Shown piece after piece: positions 43,284 to 52,977 of a stretch of 64,000 nucleotides of DNA (positions within the stretch are counted from its first letter, which is position 1; each line of letters opens with the position of its first letter). Under the pieces are notes generated by a model that ran no database searches, was not told where the DNA came from, and worked only from the letters and a program-made list of their open reading frames with translations. The translations under genes and the position numbers were made by a program. Location of the stretch: positions 1 to 64,000 of the forward strand of contig JAJFBE010000009.1 of the NCBI GenBank assembly GCA_020697255.1, written 5' to 3'. The DNA comes from Burkholderiales bacterium. GTDB taxonomy: Bacteria; Pseudomonadota; Gammaproteobacteria; Burkholderiales; UBA11063.

Positions 43284-43880
43284 TTATGATATAGCACATC
43301 CAGAAGGAGTTTTTGCTTTATTCCAGGCTGCTTCACCACCGCTAGTATAAAGAGTTAGGGGATTAGATATTGGTGTAGGCGTTCTTATGACCTTGCAAAT
43401 TGCATTACTAATTAAATTATGATTTGATGCTGTTTTAAATTCAATGATAGGTTTAAGAACATGGTTTTCTGTTGTAATTTCTACGTTATAATTGACTCCC
43501 TCAATAGGCGGCTCCTCACTCCATCCATGCCATTCTACCTGCCATAAGCGAATATTGTTAAAATTTAAATAGCCCTCAGAATCTGTATATTTGCGCAAGA
43601 AAACTTCTTTATTAGCTAAATGCGTAGTAAGTGAAGTGGTTATCTGATCCTTTCCCACACCATTATCATCAGGAGTAGTAATTTGCCAGGTAAAAGAAAT
43701 TTTGCCATTACACTGAGCTTCCTTTTCATTAAATAAAGCAGCTGCAATGGCAGGGGTTGTATTTACAAGGCACTCACCTTGCTCACGTACAAATGAGGCC
43801 ATAGCTGGGTTCATACTTGTGTATAAAGATAACGCAATAACTATTTGAAATAAATATTTGCTGACTTTAAAAGCTTTCAT
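43284..43880 (-). CDS. Exported protein of unknown function
   Basis: The 198-residue product has a signal peptide (cleavage near AMA-SF, about residue 28). The mature part starts with two cysteines (GECLV and EAQCNGKISFTWQI); the latter, a Cys followed by an I-S-x-T-W strand, resembles the other small exported proteins in this locus. Two more cysteines stand near the C-terminus (NAICKVI and SGCAIS). No family is recognised. Its location and composition suggest a periplasmic beta-rich protein. Confidence 0.65.
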   Translation of the reverse strand: MKAFKVSKYLFQIVIALSLYTSMNPAMASFVREQGECLVNTTPAIAAALFNEKEAQCNGKISFTWQITTPDDNGVGKDQITTSLTTHLANKEVFLRKYTDSEGYLNFNNIRLWQVEWHGWSEEPPIEGVNYNVEITTENHVLKPIIEFKTASNHNLISNAICKVIRTPTPISNPLTLYTSGGEAAWNKAKTPSGCAIS

Positions 43881-44272
43881 TTTCTATCCCTTATATAAAA
43901 ATTAAATTTATGCTAAGTTCAATAAATAGACACACTATTTCTTCATTGAAGGTTCGCAAAGCAAGACTAAGCAATATAAATGTGTATATTTATGGCACCC
44001 AAGGTCAATGAATTATTATGTTCACCTAACAAAGTTCTTTATATAATCTTGAACTTTGACAAATAATCACAATTTTGATGATCGGATTCTATCTTATGTT
44101 TAAAGTATAATCAATACCGAATTTCCGTAGAGTATGTTTTTTAAATTCATGTATAATAATTGCTGCCATATGATGTCTGAAGTAGGTATAAATATTTTAA
44201 ATGTATTAAAGATTTATAATAAAAAATTTTGCTAACTATAAAGTTAGCATGAAATATATATTAGGAAAGAAG
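43881..44272. other. Intergenic between divergent exported-protein genes
   Basis: No gene is seen. The stretch holds the promoter-like duplicated segment 44056-44129 for the rightward genes. The remainder is AT-rich with no clear terminator. Confidence 0.4.
44056..44129 (+). promoter_or_regulatory. Promoter region with dyad TACCGAATTTCCGTA
   Basis: TTGACAAATAATCACAAT at 44056 and the dyad TACCGAATTTCCGTA at 44115-44129 recur upstream at 43173-43245; the dyad also recurs at 56434-56448 before another exported-protein gene, there followed by a similar AATTCATG and ATAATTA segment. The dyad has the form TACnGAAnTTCnGTA and looks like a regulator binding site. Confidence 0.55.
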
Positions 44273-44506
44273 ATGAAGCTAAATAAAATTTATATGATAG
44301 GAATGGTAGCACAGTTTGCAGTATGTATAAATAACACCTATGCTGTTGGGTTTAAGTGTAAGATAGATAACCTATCCAGCCATGATCCTGAAGTGAAACA
44401 ATCCCCTATAAAGATAAGCTGGAATTTTGCTGGTGAAAAGTTTGGTGTTGTTTTTAGCCAGGATAATCAAATTAAACAAAACTTACAAAATTTTTATTTA
44501 ATTTAA
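44273..44506 (+). CDS. Truncated exported protein, paralogue of the next gene
   Basis: The 77-residue product has a signal peptide (cleavage near TYA-VG) and begins its mature part with FKCKIDNLSS…PIKISWNFAGEKFGVVFSQ, which aligns by eye with VQCKSIQGSS…PVTITWKVEDEELNIKVEQ in the next gene. It ends after about 55 mature residues, while the neighbour has about 155, so it is probably truncated. AGGAAAGAAG before the ATG at 44273 is a good binding site; an ATG at 44249 is a less likely start. Confidence 0.55.
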   Translation: MKLNKIYMIGMVAQFAVCINNTYAVGFKCKIDNLSSHDPEVKQSPIKISWNFAGEKFGVVFSQDNQIKQNLQNFYLI

Positions 44507-44561
44507 ACTATTGCTAGTTTTGCAATAACTAAAACCTAACTTTAATAATAAGGTGAATAAT

Positions 44562-45095
44562 ATGAACAAAAATATATTTATTATGAGCATACTTGCAGCA
44601 TTAACTTTATCTGCTCAGGTGGCTTATGCAGCTTCAGTACAGTGTAAAAGTATACAAGGCAGTTCTAAGACCATCCTTAAGAAGCCGGTTACTATAACTT
44701 GGAAAGTGGAGGATGAAGAATTAAATATTAAGGTCGAGCAGGAAGGTAATCAACCGCCAGATATTATAATTGTGCCACTTGAGGAAAAGATAGAATCATT
44801 TAAATTAAGTGGTTTTAGAATAATGGGGTTTAAAGTTAAGAAGGATTTTGGTATTCAAAAAGTAGTTTTTCTTTCTGAAGATAAGGACGATGAACCTTGG
44901 GAGTTAGCAAAAATAGTTTATATCAATCCTCATAATGAGAATGATAAGTGGATGATAACAAATAGTCTTTACTCACACCCAGAAAATGCTAGTAATAGTG
45001 GACAACATGTTATAGACCGCTATTTTTTTGGTGGAGGTTCCAAGTATTCAACCAATCCAGACAAAGGGGAACGCGTTTTGTGTAAGCGTATTTGA
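44562..45095 (+). CDS. Exported protein of unknown function
   Basis: The 177-residue product has a signal peptide (cleavage near AYA-AS, residue 23), one Cys near the mature N-terminus (VQCKSI) and one at the very C-terminus (RVLCKRI), which may pair. The middle is beta-strand-like with a PVTITW motif and a Gly-rich FFGGGSKYS segment. The ATG at 44562 has AAGG upstream; a GTG at 44553 is possible. It is a paralogue of the short gene just before it. No family is recognised. Confidence 0.65.
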   Translation: MNKNIFIMSILAALTLSAQVAYAASVQCKSIQGSSKTILKKPVTITWKVEDEELNIKVEQEGNQPPDIIIVPLEEKIESFKLSGFRIMGFKVKKDFGIQKVVFLSEDKDDEPWELAKIVYINPHNENDKWMITNSLYSHPENASNSGQHVIDRYFFGGGSKYSTNPDKGERVLCKRI

Positions 45096-45109
45096 GCATA
45101 TGAATAACA

Positions 45110-45129
45110 AAGCCAGTATTAGCTGGCTT
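45110..45129. terminator. Terminator hairpin between convergent genes
   Basis: AAGCCAG-TATTAG-CTGGCTT forms a 7-bp stem with a 6-base loop between the exported-protein gene and typA. T-rich sequence follows on the plus side; it may serve both directions. Confidence 0.55.
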
Positions 45130-45134
45130 ACTTA

Positions 45135-46943
45135 TTATTTCTTAACAGCGCGCTTACGCTCTAGTTCACTTAAATAACGTTTACGTAAGCGTAGAGTTTT
45201 CGGTGTAATTTCAACTAATTCATCATCATCGATAAACTCAATTGCTCGCTCCAACGTTAATGAAATAGGCGGTGTCAATCTAACTGCTTCATCAGTACCG
45301 GAGGCCCGGACATTAGTTAATTTCTTACCTTTAATCGGGTTTACTACCAGGTCATTATCACGGCTATGAATACCAATGATCATACCTTCATAGAGTTTAT
45401 CGCCAGGGGAGACAAACATACGTCCGCGGTCTTCCAGGTTCCATAGCGCGTAGGCAACAGCCTCGCCGTTTTCCTGGGAAACTAAAACCCCATTATGACG
45501 ACCAGGAATATCGGGTTTTACCGGGCCGTAGTCATCAAATACGTGAGAGATAAGACCGGTACCACGGGTAAGAGTTAAAAAGTCACCTTGGAAGCCAATT
45601 AAGCCACGTGCAGGAATACGGTATTCAAGACGGCTACGACCTTTACCATCAGATGACATATCAACTAACTCACCCCGACGGCGGCCTAGTTCTTCCATAA
45701 CCGCGCCTTGGTTTTCTTCTTCGATATCCACGGTTAACATCTCATATGGCTCACATTTTTCGCCATTAATTTCTTTCATTACCACATGCGGTTTTGCAAC
45801 AGCTAGTTCATAACCCTCGCGGCGCATATTTTCCAGTAATATGGTCAAATGTAACTCACCACGACCAGATACAAGAAATACATCGGCACTTTCGGTATCT
45901 TCAACGCGTAGGGCTACATTAGTTAAAAGTTCTTTATTTAAGCGATCCCGGATTTGGCGGCTGGTAACGAATTTACCTTCAGTTCCGGCTAGAGGTGAGG
46001 TATTTACCTGAAAATTCATACTCAAAGTTGGTTCATCAATTGTAAGCATCGGTAGTGGCTCGGGATTAGCCACGTCACAAATCGTTTGACCAATCCCTAG
46101 TTCTTCAATACCATTAACCAGAACGATATCACCGGCTTCTGCTACGTCAACATTAGTACGCTCTAAACCATTAAAAACTTGCACCTGGTTAATCTTTGCA
46201 GTTTTTTTTGCACCATCAATACCTGTTGCTAAAATTACCTGCTGTCCCGGTTTAATTTTACCTTGCCTGATGCGGCCAATACCAATACGTCCGACAAAAG
46301 AAGAATAATCAAGAGCAGAAATTTGTAACTGGAGGCTACCATCAACATTAGTATCCGGAGCTGGAACATATTTTAAAATAGCATCAAATAGTGCTTCCAT
46401 ATTATCGGTAACCTGGCTTTCATCTAGTGTTGCAAAACCGTTTAGAGCAGATGCATATACTACAGGAAAGTCTAATTGCTCTTCAGTTGCGCCTAGTTTA
46501 TCAAATAAGTCAAATGTCTGGTCAATAACCCAATTGGCGCGTGCACCCGGACGGTCAATCTTATTAATAACTACAATTGGTTTAAGTCCTAAAGCCAGTG
46601 CTTTTTTGGTAACAAATCTGGTTTGCGGCATCGGGCCTTCAACGGCATCAACTAAAAGTAATACTCCATCGACCATCCCCAAAACCCGTTCTACTTCCCC
46701 ACCAAAATCCGCATGTCCAGGTGTATCAACAATATTAATACGAGTATCTTTATAATTTAGCGATACGTTTTTGGCTAAAATGGTGATCCCACGCTCTTTT
46801 TCTAAATCGTTACTATCCATAACGCGTTCAACCACAGCCTGGTGGGCTGAAAATGTTCCGGCTTGTTGGAGTAATTTATCTACTAGGGTAGTTTTTCCGT
46901 GATCGACGTGAGCGATGATAGCAATATTACGAATATTTCTCAT
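45135..46943 (-). CDS. typA: Translational GTPase TypA/BipA
   Basis: The 602-residue GTPase binds the ribosome and helps 50S assembly and stress adaptation. G-domain motifs are AHVDHGKTT (G1), ERGITI (G2), DTPGHADF (G3), NKID (G4), and the C-terminal BipA-specific domain includes [16 protein letters not shown]. The domain order matches elongation-factor relatives and the length is typical. Confidence 0.97.
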   Translation of the reverse strand: MRNIRNIAIIAHVDHGKTTLVDKLLQQAGTFSAHQAVVERVMDSNDLEKERGITILAKNVSLNYKDTRINIVDTPGHADFGGEVERVLGMVDGVLLLVDAVEGPMPQTRFVTKKALALGLKPIVVINKIDRPGARANWVIDQTFDLFDKLGATEEQLDFPVVYASALNGFATLDESQVTDNMEALFDAILKYVPAPDTNVDGSLQLQISALDYSSFVGRIGIGRIRQGKIKPGQQVILATGIDGAKKTAKINQVQVFNGLERTNVDVAEAGDIVLVNGIEELGIGQTICDVANPEPLPMLTIDEPTLSMNFQVNTSPLAGTEGKFVTSRQIRDRLNKELLTNVALRVEDTESADVFLVSGRGELHLTILLENMRREGYELAVAKPHVVMKEINGEKCEPYEMLTVDIEEENQGAVMEELGRRRGELVDMSSDGKGRSRLEYRIPARGLIGFQGDFLTLTRGTGLISHVFDDYGPVKPDIPGRHNGVLVSQENGEAVAYALWNLEDRGRMFVSPGDKLYEGMIIGIHSRDNDLVVNPIKGKKLTNVRASGTDEAVRLTPPISLTLERAIEFIDDDELVEITPKTLRLRKRYLSELERKRAVKK

Positions 46944-47009
46944 ATTAAATTTTAACTTTCTTTACAATTCTAAAAACACAATCTGTAATTATATCACATA
47001 AATAAAAAA

Positions 47010-47039
47010 TTAGACTTAAATAGTGTGTTATTGTATAAT
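47010..47039 (+). promoter_or_regulatory. Sigma70-type promoter of the porin-like gene
   Basis: TTAGAC and TATAAT are separated by 18 bases. Transcription would start about 35 bases before the ATG at 47080, with AAAAGG in the leader. Confidence 0.5.
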
Positions 47040-47079
47040 ACGCGTTTTAAATTAACAACTATCAAGAAAAGGTTATTAT

Positions 47080-48567
47080 ATGATTAGACGTTTCTTAGCG
47101 GCTATTTTCAATGTGCAGATGCTGTTTCTAGGTTTGTGCATATTGAAAATAGCAATAGTTAATGCGATACCCCTGGATAAACCGGTAGATACCGAAAATG
47201 CTATCACAAGCGGTGCTGCCAATGATGAAACTGTCGAAGATGAGTTTCGTAACGATGTAGGTGTTTTAATGACCGAAGAAGAAATTAAGGTATTAAGAAA
47301 TTCCTACATTTCGCCTTATAATTATCTACAGGATCCCATAGATTTAAATATGGGTTTTGATACCAGGACCGATTCACCCAATGGGTCTTACCACGGTGGT
47401 TTTAGTGTTATCGCCGGGGGTAATCGACCGATTAATCGTGATAACATGACATTTAACACCGATGTTGGCGAAATTTGGGGGCAGACAGCACGTCTTGGCG
47501 GTTTTGCTTTGGGCGGCGGCGTAACGACAGTATTTAATATAAATGATAATGGGGATGCCGGTACATTCCATACAACTGGCCAGCTAGCTCCAACTCAAGC
47601 TTATCTAAATTACCAATTTAGTAACAAGGTGGATGTATCTGCTGGTAATATTTTGATCACTACCCCATGGGTAAGCAGCTTTGGCTCTGCACAAGGGGGT
47701 ACCTATGCCATGGGTAATAACACTTATCAAGGCGTTTTGGTCAATGTTCAGGCTTTGCCTAGTTTACTTATAAAAGGTTATACGGCCTGGGGTTATTTAC
47801 AATATCCAAATGGTTGGGTTGGGCCACAAAACTTCTATAATACCATGGGTGGAATATTAGGGAATAGTTTACCAACTAGCGGTACCAGTGGCGTGGGATT
47901 AAACTGGAACCCGGTAGATAGTTATAGTGGTCAGATATGGTTATATAATTTTGCCGATTATGCAAATATGGCATATTTAGATAATACATATCATGTTGGG
48001 TTATCTAAATTGTTTAGCTTTGATTTTAGTTTACAAGCCTTTGCCCAAACTTCAGCAGGTTCATCAATACCCAATCAGGTGTTATCCCCTAATCAGACTA
48101 CTACGCTAGGTAATGTCTCTAGTAATGGCTTAGGGCTTAAAATGGCATTAAACATAGGTGATAATATAAGTAGTATATCATTTAATAATATTTTTGGCAG
48201 CCAAGGTTCATATTTAAATGGTGGTATGGTAACCCCATATACATATGGCATGGAAATTGATCCGTTGTATACTACACCGGCGCTAACTTCAATAGCTGAA
48301 CTTGGTTCAGGATGGGCTTATACACTAAGAAACAGTACTTCATTTTTAGATAAATCATTAAAATTTAATTTATCAATGTCGCAATTTTTTGTAAACCAGG
48401 TATATGCCACACAAATGACTCAGGCAACCGAATATGATGCATCACTTTTATACCGTATTCCGCATAGTAATATGAACGTCTGGACGCGGATGGTATATTT
48501 GCAGCAGCCAGCTAACTATGGGGGTGATATGTGGCAGCCGAGACTAATCTTCAACTGGACTTATTAA
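47080..48567 (+). CDS. Outer-membrane porin-like beta-barrel protein
   Basis: The 495-residue product has a signal peptide (about 30 residues, ending near VNA-IP), an acidic periplasmic linker, and a long region of alternating strands rich in Gly, Asn, Thr and aromatic residues. It ends in FNWTY, with the terminal aromatic residue recognised by the BAM machinery. The pattern, with GFDTRTDSPNGSYHGGFSV and APTQAYLNYQFSNKVDVSAG, suggests an OprD-like or related 16-18-strand porin, but the exact family is uncertain. It has its own promoter. Confidence 0.75.
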   Translation: MIRRFLAAIFNVQMLFLGLCILKIAIVNAIPLDKPVDTENAITSGAANDETVEDEFRNDVGVLMTEEEIKVLRNSYISPYNYLQDPIDLNMGFDTRTDSPNGSYHGGFSVIAGGNRPINRDNMTFNTDVGEIWGQTARLGGFALGGGVTTVFNINDNGDAGTFHTTGQLAPTQAYLNYQFSNKVDVSAGNILITTPWVSSFGSAQGGTYAMGNNTYQGVLVNVQALPSLLIKGYTAWGYLQYPNGWVGPQNFYNTMGGILGNSLPTSGTSGVGLNWNPVDSYSGQIWLYNFADYANMAYLDNTYHVGLSKLFSFDFSLQAFAQTSAGSSIPNQVLSPNQTTTLGNVSSNGLGLKMALNIGDNISSISFNNIFGSQGSYLNGGMVTPYTYGMEIDPLYTTPALTSIAELGSGWAYTLRNSTSFLDKSLKFNLSMSQFFVNQVYATQMTQATEYDASLLYRIPHSNMNVWTRMVYLQQPANYGGDMWQPRLIFNWTY

Positions 48568-48569
48568 AC

Positions 48570-48622
48570 CTGGTTGCTTTGTCTTAGCTATTCCTTGACC
48601 TGCAAGCATATCCTGGTAGTTG
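48570..48622. repeat. Partial copy of the large palindromic repeat
   Basis: GGTTGCTTTGTCTTAGCTAT, TCCTTGACCTGCAAGCATAT and CCTGGTAG match the right half of the element at 58466-58585 (GCTTGCTTTGTTGTAGCTAT, TCCTTGCTCTGAAAGCGTAT, GCTGGAAG). Confidence 0.5.
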
Positions 48623-48627
48623 AGTAT

Positions 48628-50205
48628 TTATTTATTAGAGTAATTATTACAAAAATAAATCCCACCGACATTCTTGCAATTGGGATGGGATTTGGCATAA
48701 TTTACCATATAGCTAACATCCATGGTATATGGAAAATTATCGCCAAATTCTGAAAATACCACAATACAATTTTTCTGCGCCATAAAATCTTGTACCTTTA
48801 CACCGCCGGCAACGATACCTAACTCTTTAAACTCACTTATTTTTAAATGAGGATAAATAGTACCCCCGGGGCATATTTTTGCATTAGCATAGTTGGTAGT
48901 TAAAATATTATGTACAAGATAGAAATCTTTAAGATTTTTTAAAGTAACATGATAGAATGTTTGTGCTCCACTTCCCCAAAGCGATGAAGTTATTAAAGCT
49001 ATTAGCACCAAAATTTTTCTAATATTGGTATTGGATTTAATTATAAAGCAAAGCATTCCAATAAAACATAAACTAATTAAGGCCGCTGGATAATAACCGT
49101 TTAGAATATGCAATCCGGAAGTATTAATGGCTGCACTTAAACTCAAACCAAGCGGAAGAAGACTAGTTAAAATAACCGGGAGTGAAAGAAAAGGTATAAA
49201 CAAAAATGTGGGGTATATTTTCCAAAAACCGGAGCTGGAATTAAACATATGTAAGGCTATTGATATTGGATGTTTAAGTATATACATGATAATAGCTGAT
49301 TTAGTTCCGCCATAAGCACTCCAAAAATTTAATGCCGGCGAGACTGCCAAATGACTTTTATTCAAAAAATATGGCTCGACAATAAGGAAATTGAGTGTTG
49401 CAAAAACCAAGATTAAAAATAAGACAATAAATGTTTTTAAATAATGTCGGCTCACAAGTAACCATAACATAAAACCAATACCATATAAAATGGCTTCTTC
49501 CTTAATACTGAAAAATAAAAAAACTGCAATAATAAACAATATAGGTTTGTTTTTTAGATGTGCATATGCAACTAAAAATAATATACATGGATAAAGCATT
49601 TCCGGACAAAAACAAATTACTCCAATTTGTAAATGAGGTGACAAATAAAAAGAAAGTACCAATAAAAATGACCAGAATTGACTAAGATATAGACGGGAAA
49701 TTTCCCATAGAAGTATGCCGGCAAACCATAATGATGTCATTAGGATGATAGGTAAGATTACTGGGTAAGGTAACAGATAGTATAAAGGAAGAAGGAGAGC
49801 TAATATATAATTTTGATGAGTGGCAAAATGGTAATAACCAACAATAGTGGAGTATCCTAAATTTCCACGGAAGAATTCCTGGATCATATTATCAAATATG
49901 CTAAAATCAAGACCGCTAATGTGAAAACCATAATACTGTGCTAATGCTGAATAATTAAATGAAATAAGCACGCAGAAAAAAAATACCCCAAGGGCTCTAC
50001 GCGAAAATACTATATCATCAATTTTAATAATAAGTTTATTTTTAAAAAAATAGATTAAAAATAGTAATCCCCAAACATAGTTAAAATTACGTATAGCGGT
50101 ATCGTGACCAAAAATTGCAACCGGGATTGGTATAAGAAATAGCAGTAGCCAGAAATAAACTATACTATTATAATTTTGCAAAACTGCTGTAACAAGTCTT
50201 TTCAT
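48628..50205 (-). CDS. DUF2079 integral membrane protein
   Basis: The 525-residue protein has about 12-13 hydrophobic helices and the GT-C-like pattern of DUF2079: an early loop with SGLDFSIFDNMIQEF, an HQNYILALLLPLYYLLP segment, FCPEMLYPCILFLVAYA where many members have FHPE, and SIKEEAILYGIG in the KED position. The family is thought to contain membrane glycosyltransferases, but no activity is established. It ends a run of six minus-strand genes with gaps of 2-17 bases. Confidence 0.82.
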   Translation of the reverse strand: MKRLVTAVLQNYNSIVYFWLLLFLIPIPVAIFGHDTAIRNFNYVWGLLFLIYFFKNKLIIKIDDIVFSRRALGVFFFCVLISFNYSALAQYYGFHISGLDFSIFDNMIQEFFRGNLGYSTIVGYYHFATHQNYILALLLPLYYLLPYPVILPIILMTSLWFAGILLWEISRLYLSQFWSFLLVLSFYLSPHLQIGVICFCPEMLYPCILFLVAYAHLKNKPILFIIAVFLFFSIKEEAILYGIGFMLWLLVSRHYLKTFIVLFLILVFATLNFLIVEPYFLNKSHLAVSPALNFWSAYGGTKSAIIMYILKHPISIALHMFNSSSGFWKIYPTFLFIPFLSLPVILTSLLPLGLSLSAAINTSGLHILNGYYPAALISLCFIGMLCFIIKSNTNIRKILVLIALITSSLWGSGAQTFYHVTLKNLKDFYLVHNILTTNYANAKICPGGTIYPHLKISEFKELGIVAGGVKVQDFMAQKNCIVVFSEFGDNFPYTMDVSYMVNYAKSHPNCKNVGGIYFCNNYSNK

Positions 50206-50222
50206 ATTAGATAAGCAATACC

Positions 50223-51071
50223 TTAAATAATCAGAGTATTACGTTTATACCATAACCAAATAGCCATTATGCCAACACTAATAACTAAGCCTGCACCAAA
50301 TTCACCAACAATAAATGCGGCCAATCCGCCTTTGACTGTCATACTATCCATAATACTTTGGATAAATAAATTATGGCTGGCATGAAGTATGGCACATGGC
50401 CATATACTTTTTGTTTTTAACCTTATATAGCTTAATACAAAACTGACTTCTACAGCCATCAAAGTAAAGCAAATTAGTGAATAAATTTTTGGAGTGGTTC
50501 CATGATAACCAAAATAAAGAATACCCAAATAATGCCACATAGCCCAGATTAGCCCACTAATTAAGCAGGCGGCACTAAATCCAAATCTGGTGTTTAGACG
50601 TGGTAAAAGAAACCCTCGCCAGCCTATTTCCTCGCCTAGTGCTGAAATTATCTCGCGTAAAAAGCCAACGCTTAAGAGTACTGGAATGGCGATACACCAT
50701 GTGGCAAAATATGGCAGGCCTGGTAACCCCCATAAAATAGATTGAGTTTTTATAAATGAAGAAGTGTTGAGGCTACCATCAATTACTAACCATGTAAAAA
50801 GATATACCGGCAATGAGTAGGAAATTGGAATTAAGTAAGATATCCACTCATATTTTAGTGGGTAAAAGTTCCAGCCAAGAGAGCGAATATCAATTTTAAA
50901 CAAAGCACAAGTAATAAAAGCAGCTAATGCCGGACACCACATTAAAACACTGATAGCCTGCCCGTTACCTACGTTCATTCGCCCGACAAACATCAATAAC
51001 ATATTAGGTATGGCAGATAATAAAGCCATAAATAGCAAAAAGGTCAGAATCTGCCGGGTTATACTTTGCAT
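50223..51071 (-). CDS. CPBP-family intramembrane metalloprotease
   Basis: The 282-residue protein has about eight hydrophobic helices and all CPBP (Rce1/Abi) motifs: EEIGWRGFLLPRL (EExxxR), GLIWAMWHYLGIL (with the metal-binding His), and ILHASHNLF (HxxxN). The family cleaves substrates within or close to the membrane; targets are unknown here. It stands between the zinc-finger gene and the DUF2079 gene with short gaps. Confidence 0.9.
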   Translation of the reverse strand: MQSITRQILTFLLFMALLSAIPNMLLMFVGRMNVGNGQAISVLMWCPALAAFITCALFKIDIRSLGWNFYPLKYEWISYLIPISYSLPVYLFTWLVIDGSLNTSSFIKTQSILWGLPGLPYFATWCIAIPVLLSVGFLREIISALGEEIGWRGFLLPRLNTRFGFSAACLISGLIWAMWHYLGILYFGYHGTTPKIYSLICFTLMAVEVSFVLSYIRLKTKSIWPCAILHASHNLFIQSIMDSMTVKGGLAAFIVGEFGAGLVISVGIMAIWLWYKRNTLII

Positions 51072-51078
51072 GTATATA

Positions 51079-51264
51079 TTAGTTGGATTTTAAGACATAT
51101 TTAGTTGAGCAATATGGGCAAATAATTTCGCCATTAGTTTTTTCTATTTCCAAAAATACCCGCGGGTGTGAATTCCAGCTAAGCATATCTGGCATAGGAC
51201 AGCGTAAGGGTAGGTCCTTTTGCGTAATTTCAATAGATTTTTCTGTATTAGCATGTGGTTGCAT
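51079..51264 (-). CDS. Small zinc-finger protein, CHCC (NDUFS6-like) type
   Basis: The 61-residue protein matches the zf-CHCC family: LRCPMPDMLSWNSHPRVFLE with Cys and His ligands, followed by GEIICPYCSTKYVL. It resembles the zinc-finger part of mitochondrial complex I subunit NDUFS6. These small proteins are common next to respiratory or LPS genes in proteobacteria; their role is not known. It is 12 bases after etfA. Confidence 0.88.
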   Translation of the reverse strand: MQPHANTEKSIEITQKDLPLRCPMPDMLSWNSHPRVFLEIEKTNGEIICPYCSTKYVLKSN

Positions 51265-51276
51265 AATTATATTCCT

Positions 51277-52212
51277 TTAGAGTTTCTCAGTTAATTCAGG
51301 CACGATATCAAATAAATCAGCAACTATTCCATAATCAGCATGTTCAAAAATTGGTGCAGTCTGGTCAGTATTAATTGCAATTACGATTTTCGAATCTTTC
51401 ATACCTGCTATATGCTGTACCGCACCAGATACACCAATTGCTAAGTATACTTGTGGTGCTACAACTTTACCGGTTTGTCCTACCTGACAATCATTGGGGG
51501 CATATCCAGCTTCAACCGCAGCTCTGGTTGCACCAACTGCTGCATTTAATTTAAGCGCTAAGCCACGTACGTGTTTGTCGAATTCTTCTTTTGAACCCAG
51601 TGAACGCCCACCGCTGACAACAATTTTAGCAGAGCTTAAATCTACAGATTTATCTACTATATTCTCGCTTTGCCATTTAATATGCGGATGAATCGGGTTT
51701 TTATAGGCAATGGGAACAATCTTTGCATTCTGGTTTGCAGGCTCATGCTTGCTATTAAAGTTAGAGGTTCGCACAGTCAACAATTTAATATCTTCAAGAG
51801 ATTCTACTTCAACTAATACATTACCGGCATAGATAAATTTCTTGAAAATATTAGGTGAGACTACTTTTACAATTTCACTGATTTGCCCGATTTCCAATAT
51901 CCCGGCAATTCTTGGCATTAAGTTCTTTCCAGTGCTATCCGCAGCACATAAGACATGAGAGTATCCTTTGGCAATTTCTGCCAATTGGGTAGCTATATTT
52001 TCAGCAAGCGGGTTTTTTAATTCTGCAGCTTCAATGGTAAAGACTGTATTGATTTTACTGATTGTTGCAGCTTCAATGGATGCTGTTGCCAAATCCGATC
52101 CAAATATCAGTACGTCACAGTAATCAGAGATTTTAGTCGCAGCATCAACCAGAGGTAAAAGGTTGGGGTTAATTTTTCCACTGTGAGTAGTTGTAATAAT
52201 TAAAGATTTCAT
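51277..52212 (-). CDS. etfA: Electron transfer flavoprotein, alpha subunit
   Basis: The 311-residue subunit binds FAD and, with EtfB, carries electrons from acyl-CoA and related dehydrogenases to ETF-quinone oxidoreductase. The C-terminal FAD domain holds KIVVSGGRSLGSKEEFD, VGATRAAVEAGYAPNDCQVG and APQVYLAIGVSGAVQHIAGM, followed by IVAINTDQTAPIFEHADYGI. It follows etfB after 2 bases. Confidence 0.96.
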   Translation of the reverse strand: MKSLIITTTHSGKINPNLLPLVDAATKISDYCDVLIFGSDLATASIEAATISKINTVFTIEAAELKNPLAENIATQLAEIAKGYSHVLCAADSTGKNLMPRIAGILEIGQISEIVKVVSPNIFKKFIYAGNVLVEVESLEDIKLLTVRTSNFNSKHEPANQNAKIVPIAYKNPIHPHIKWQSENIVDKSVDLSSAKIVVSGGRSLGSKEEFDKHVRGLALKLNAAVGATRAAVEAGYAPNDCQVGQTGKVVAPQVYLAIGVSGAVQHIAGMKDSKIVIAINTDQTAPIFEHADYGIVADLFDIVPELTEKL

Positions 52213-52214
52213 TG

Positions 52215-52961
52215 TTATGCTACTTCGTTTAATATTTTGAGAATTTGTGTATAATCATCTAACATTACACAATTTTTTTTAATTTCTCCATCCAGCGCTT
52301 TTATTAATCGCGTTGAAGGTTTAATTGATATGCCCAATTCAGTTAATGCAATCTGTTCAATTGGCTTCTTTTTTGCCATCATTAGCTGCGGTAATTTTAC
52401 AAAGCGCGGGTCATTCAAATGTAAATCTGCGGTAACTACTGCAGGCAAGGTAATTTCCAAATTTTCCACACCATTATCTAGCTCGCGGCTAGCAATTATT
52501 TTATTTCCATCCAATTCCAATTTAGAAATAAATGTAGCCTGGGGGTAGTCTAGCATAGCAGCTAACATTTGCCCAACCTGGTTAGCATCATCATCAATAG
52601 CTTGCTTACCCAGTAGAATTAAATCAGGTCTTTCTTTTAACACAATTTGTTTTAATATTTTTGCAATATGAATAGGTTCTAAACGCGTTTGCTCACTGGT
52701 AACTAAAATTGCGCGATCACAGCCACGTGCTAGTGATGTGCGTAGGGTATCGCTACATTTTTCACTGCCAATTGATACGGCAAATATTTCATTTGCCAGG
52801 CCGGCTTCTTTAAGACGCACAGCCTCTTCAATTGCATTTTCATCAAATGGATTGAGCGACATTTTACTATGTTCGATATCTACATCCGAGTTATCAGGTT
52901 TAACTCTAACTTTTATATTTGCATCAACAACTCGTTTGGCACATACCATTATTCTAATCAT
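52215..52961 (-). CDS. etfB: Electron transfer flavoprotein, beta subunit
   Basis: The 248-residue subunit binds AMP and pairs with EtfA. The N-terminus (IMVCAKRVVDANIKVRVKPD), SLNPFDENAIEEAVRLKEAG, and LGKQAIDDDANQVGQMLAAM are standard. The recognition-loop region has TADLHLNDPRFVKLPQLMMA followed by KKKPIEQ. It is the upstream gene of etfBA, 16 bases after wrbA. Confidence 0.96.
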   Translation of the reverse strand: MIRIMVCAKRVVDANIKVRVKPDNSDVDIEHSKMSLNPFDENAIEEAVRLKEAGLANEIFAVSIGSEKCSDTLRTSLARGCDRAILVTSEQTRLEPIHIAKILKQIVLKERPDLILLGKQAIDDDANQVGQMLAAMLDYPQATFISKLELDGNKIIASRELDNGVENLEITLPAVVTADLHLNDPRFVKLPQLMMAKKKPIEQIALTELGISIKPSTRLIKALDGEIKKNCVMLDDYTQILKILNEVA

Positions 52962-52977
52962 CTTAATTCTTTCTAGT

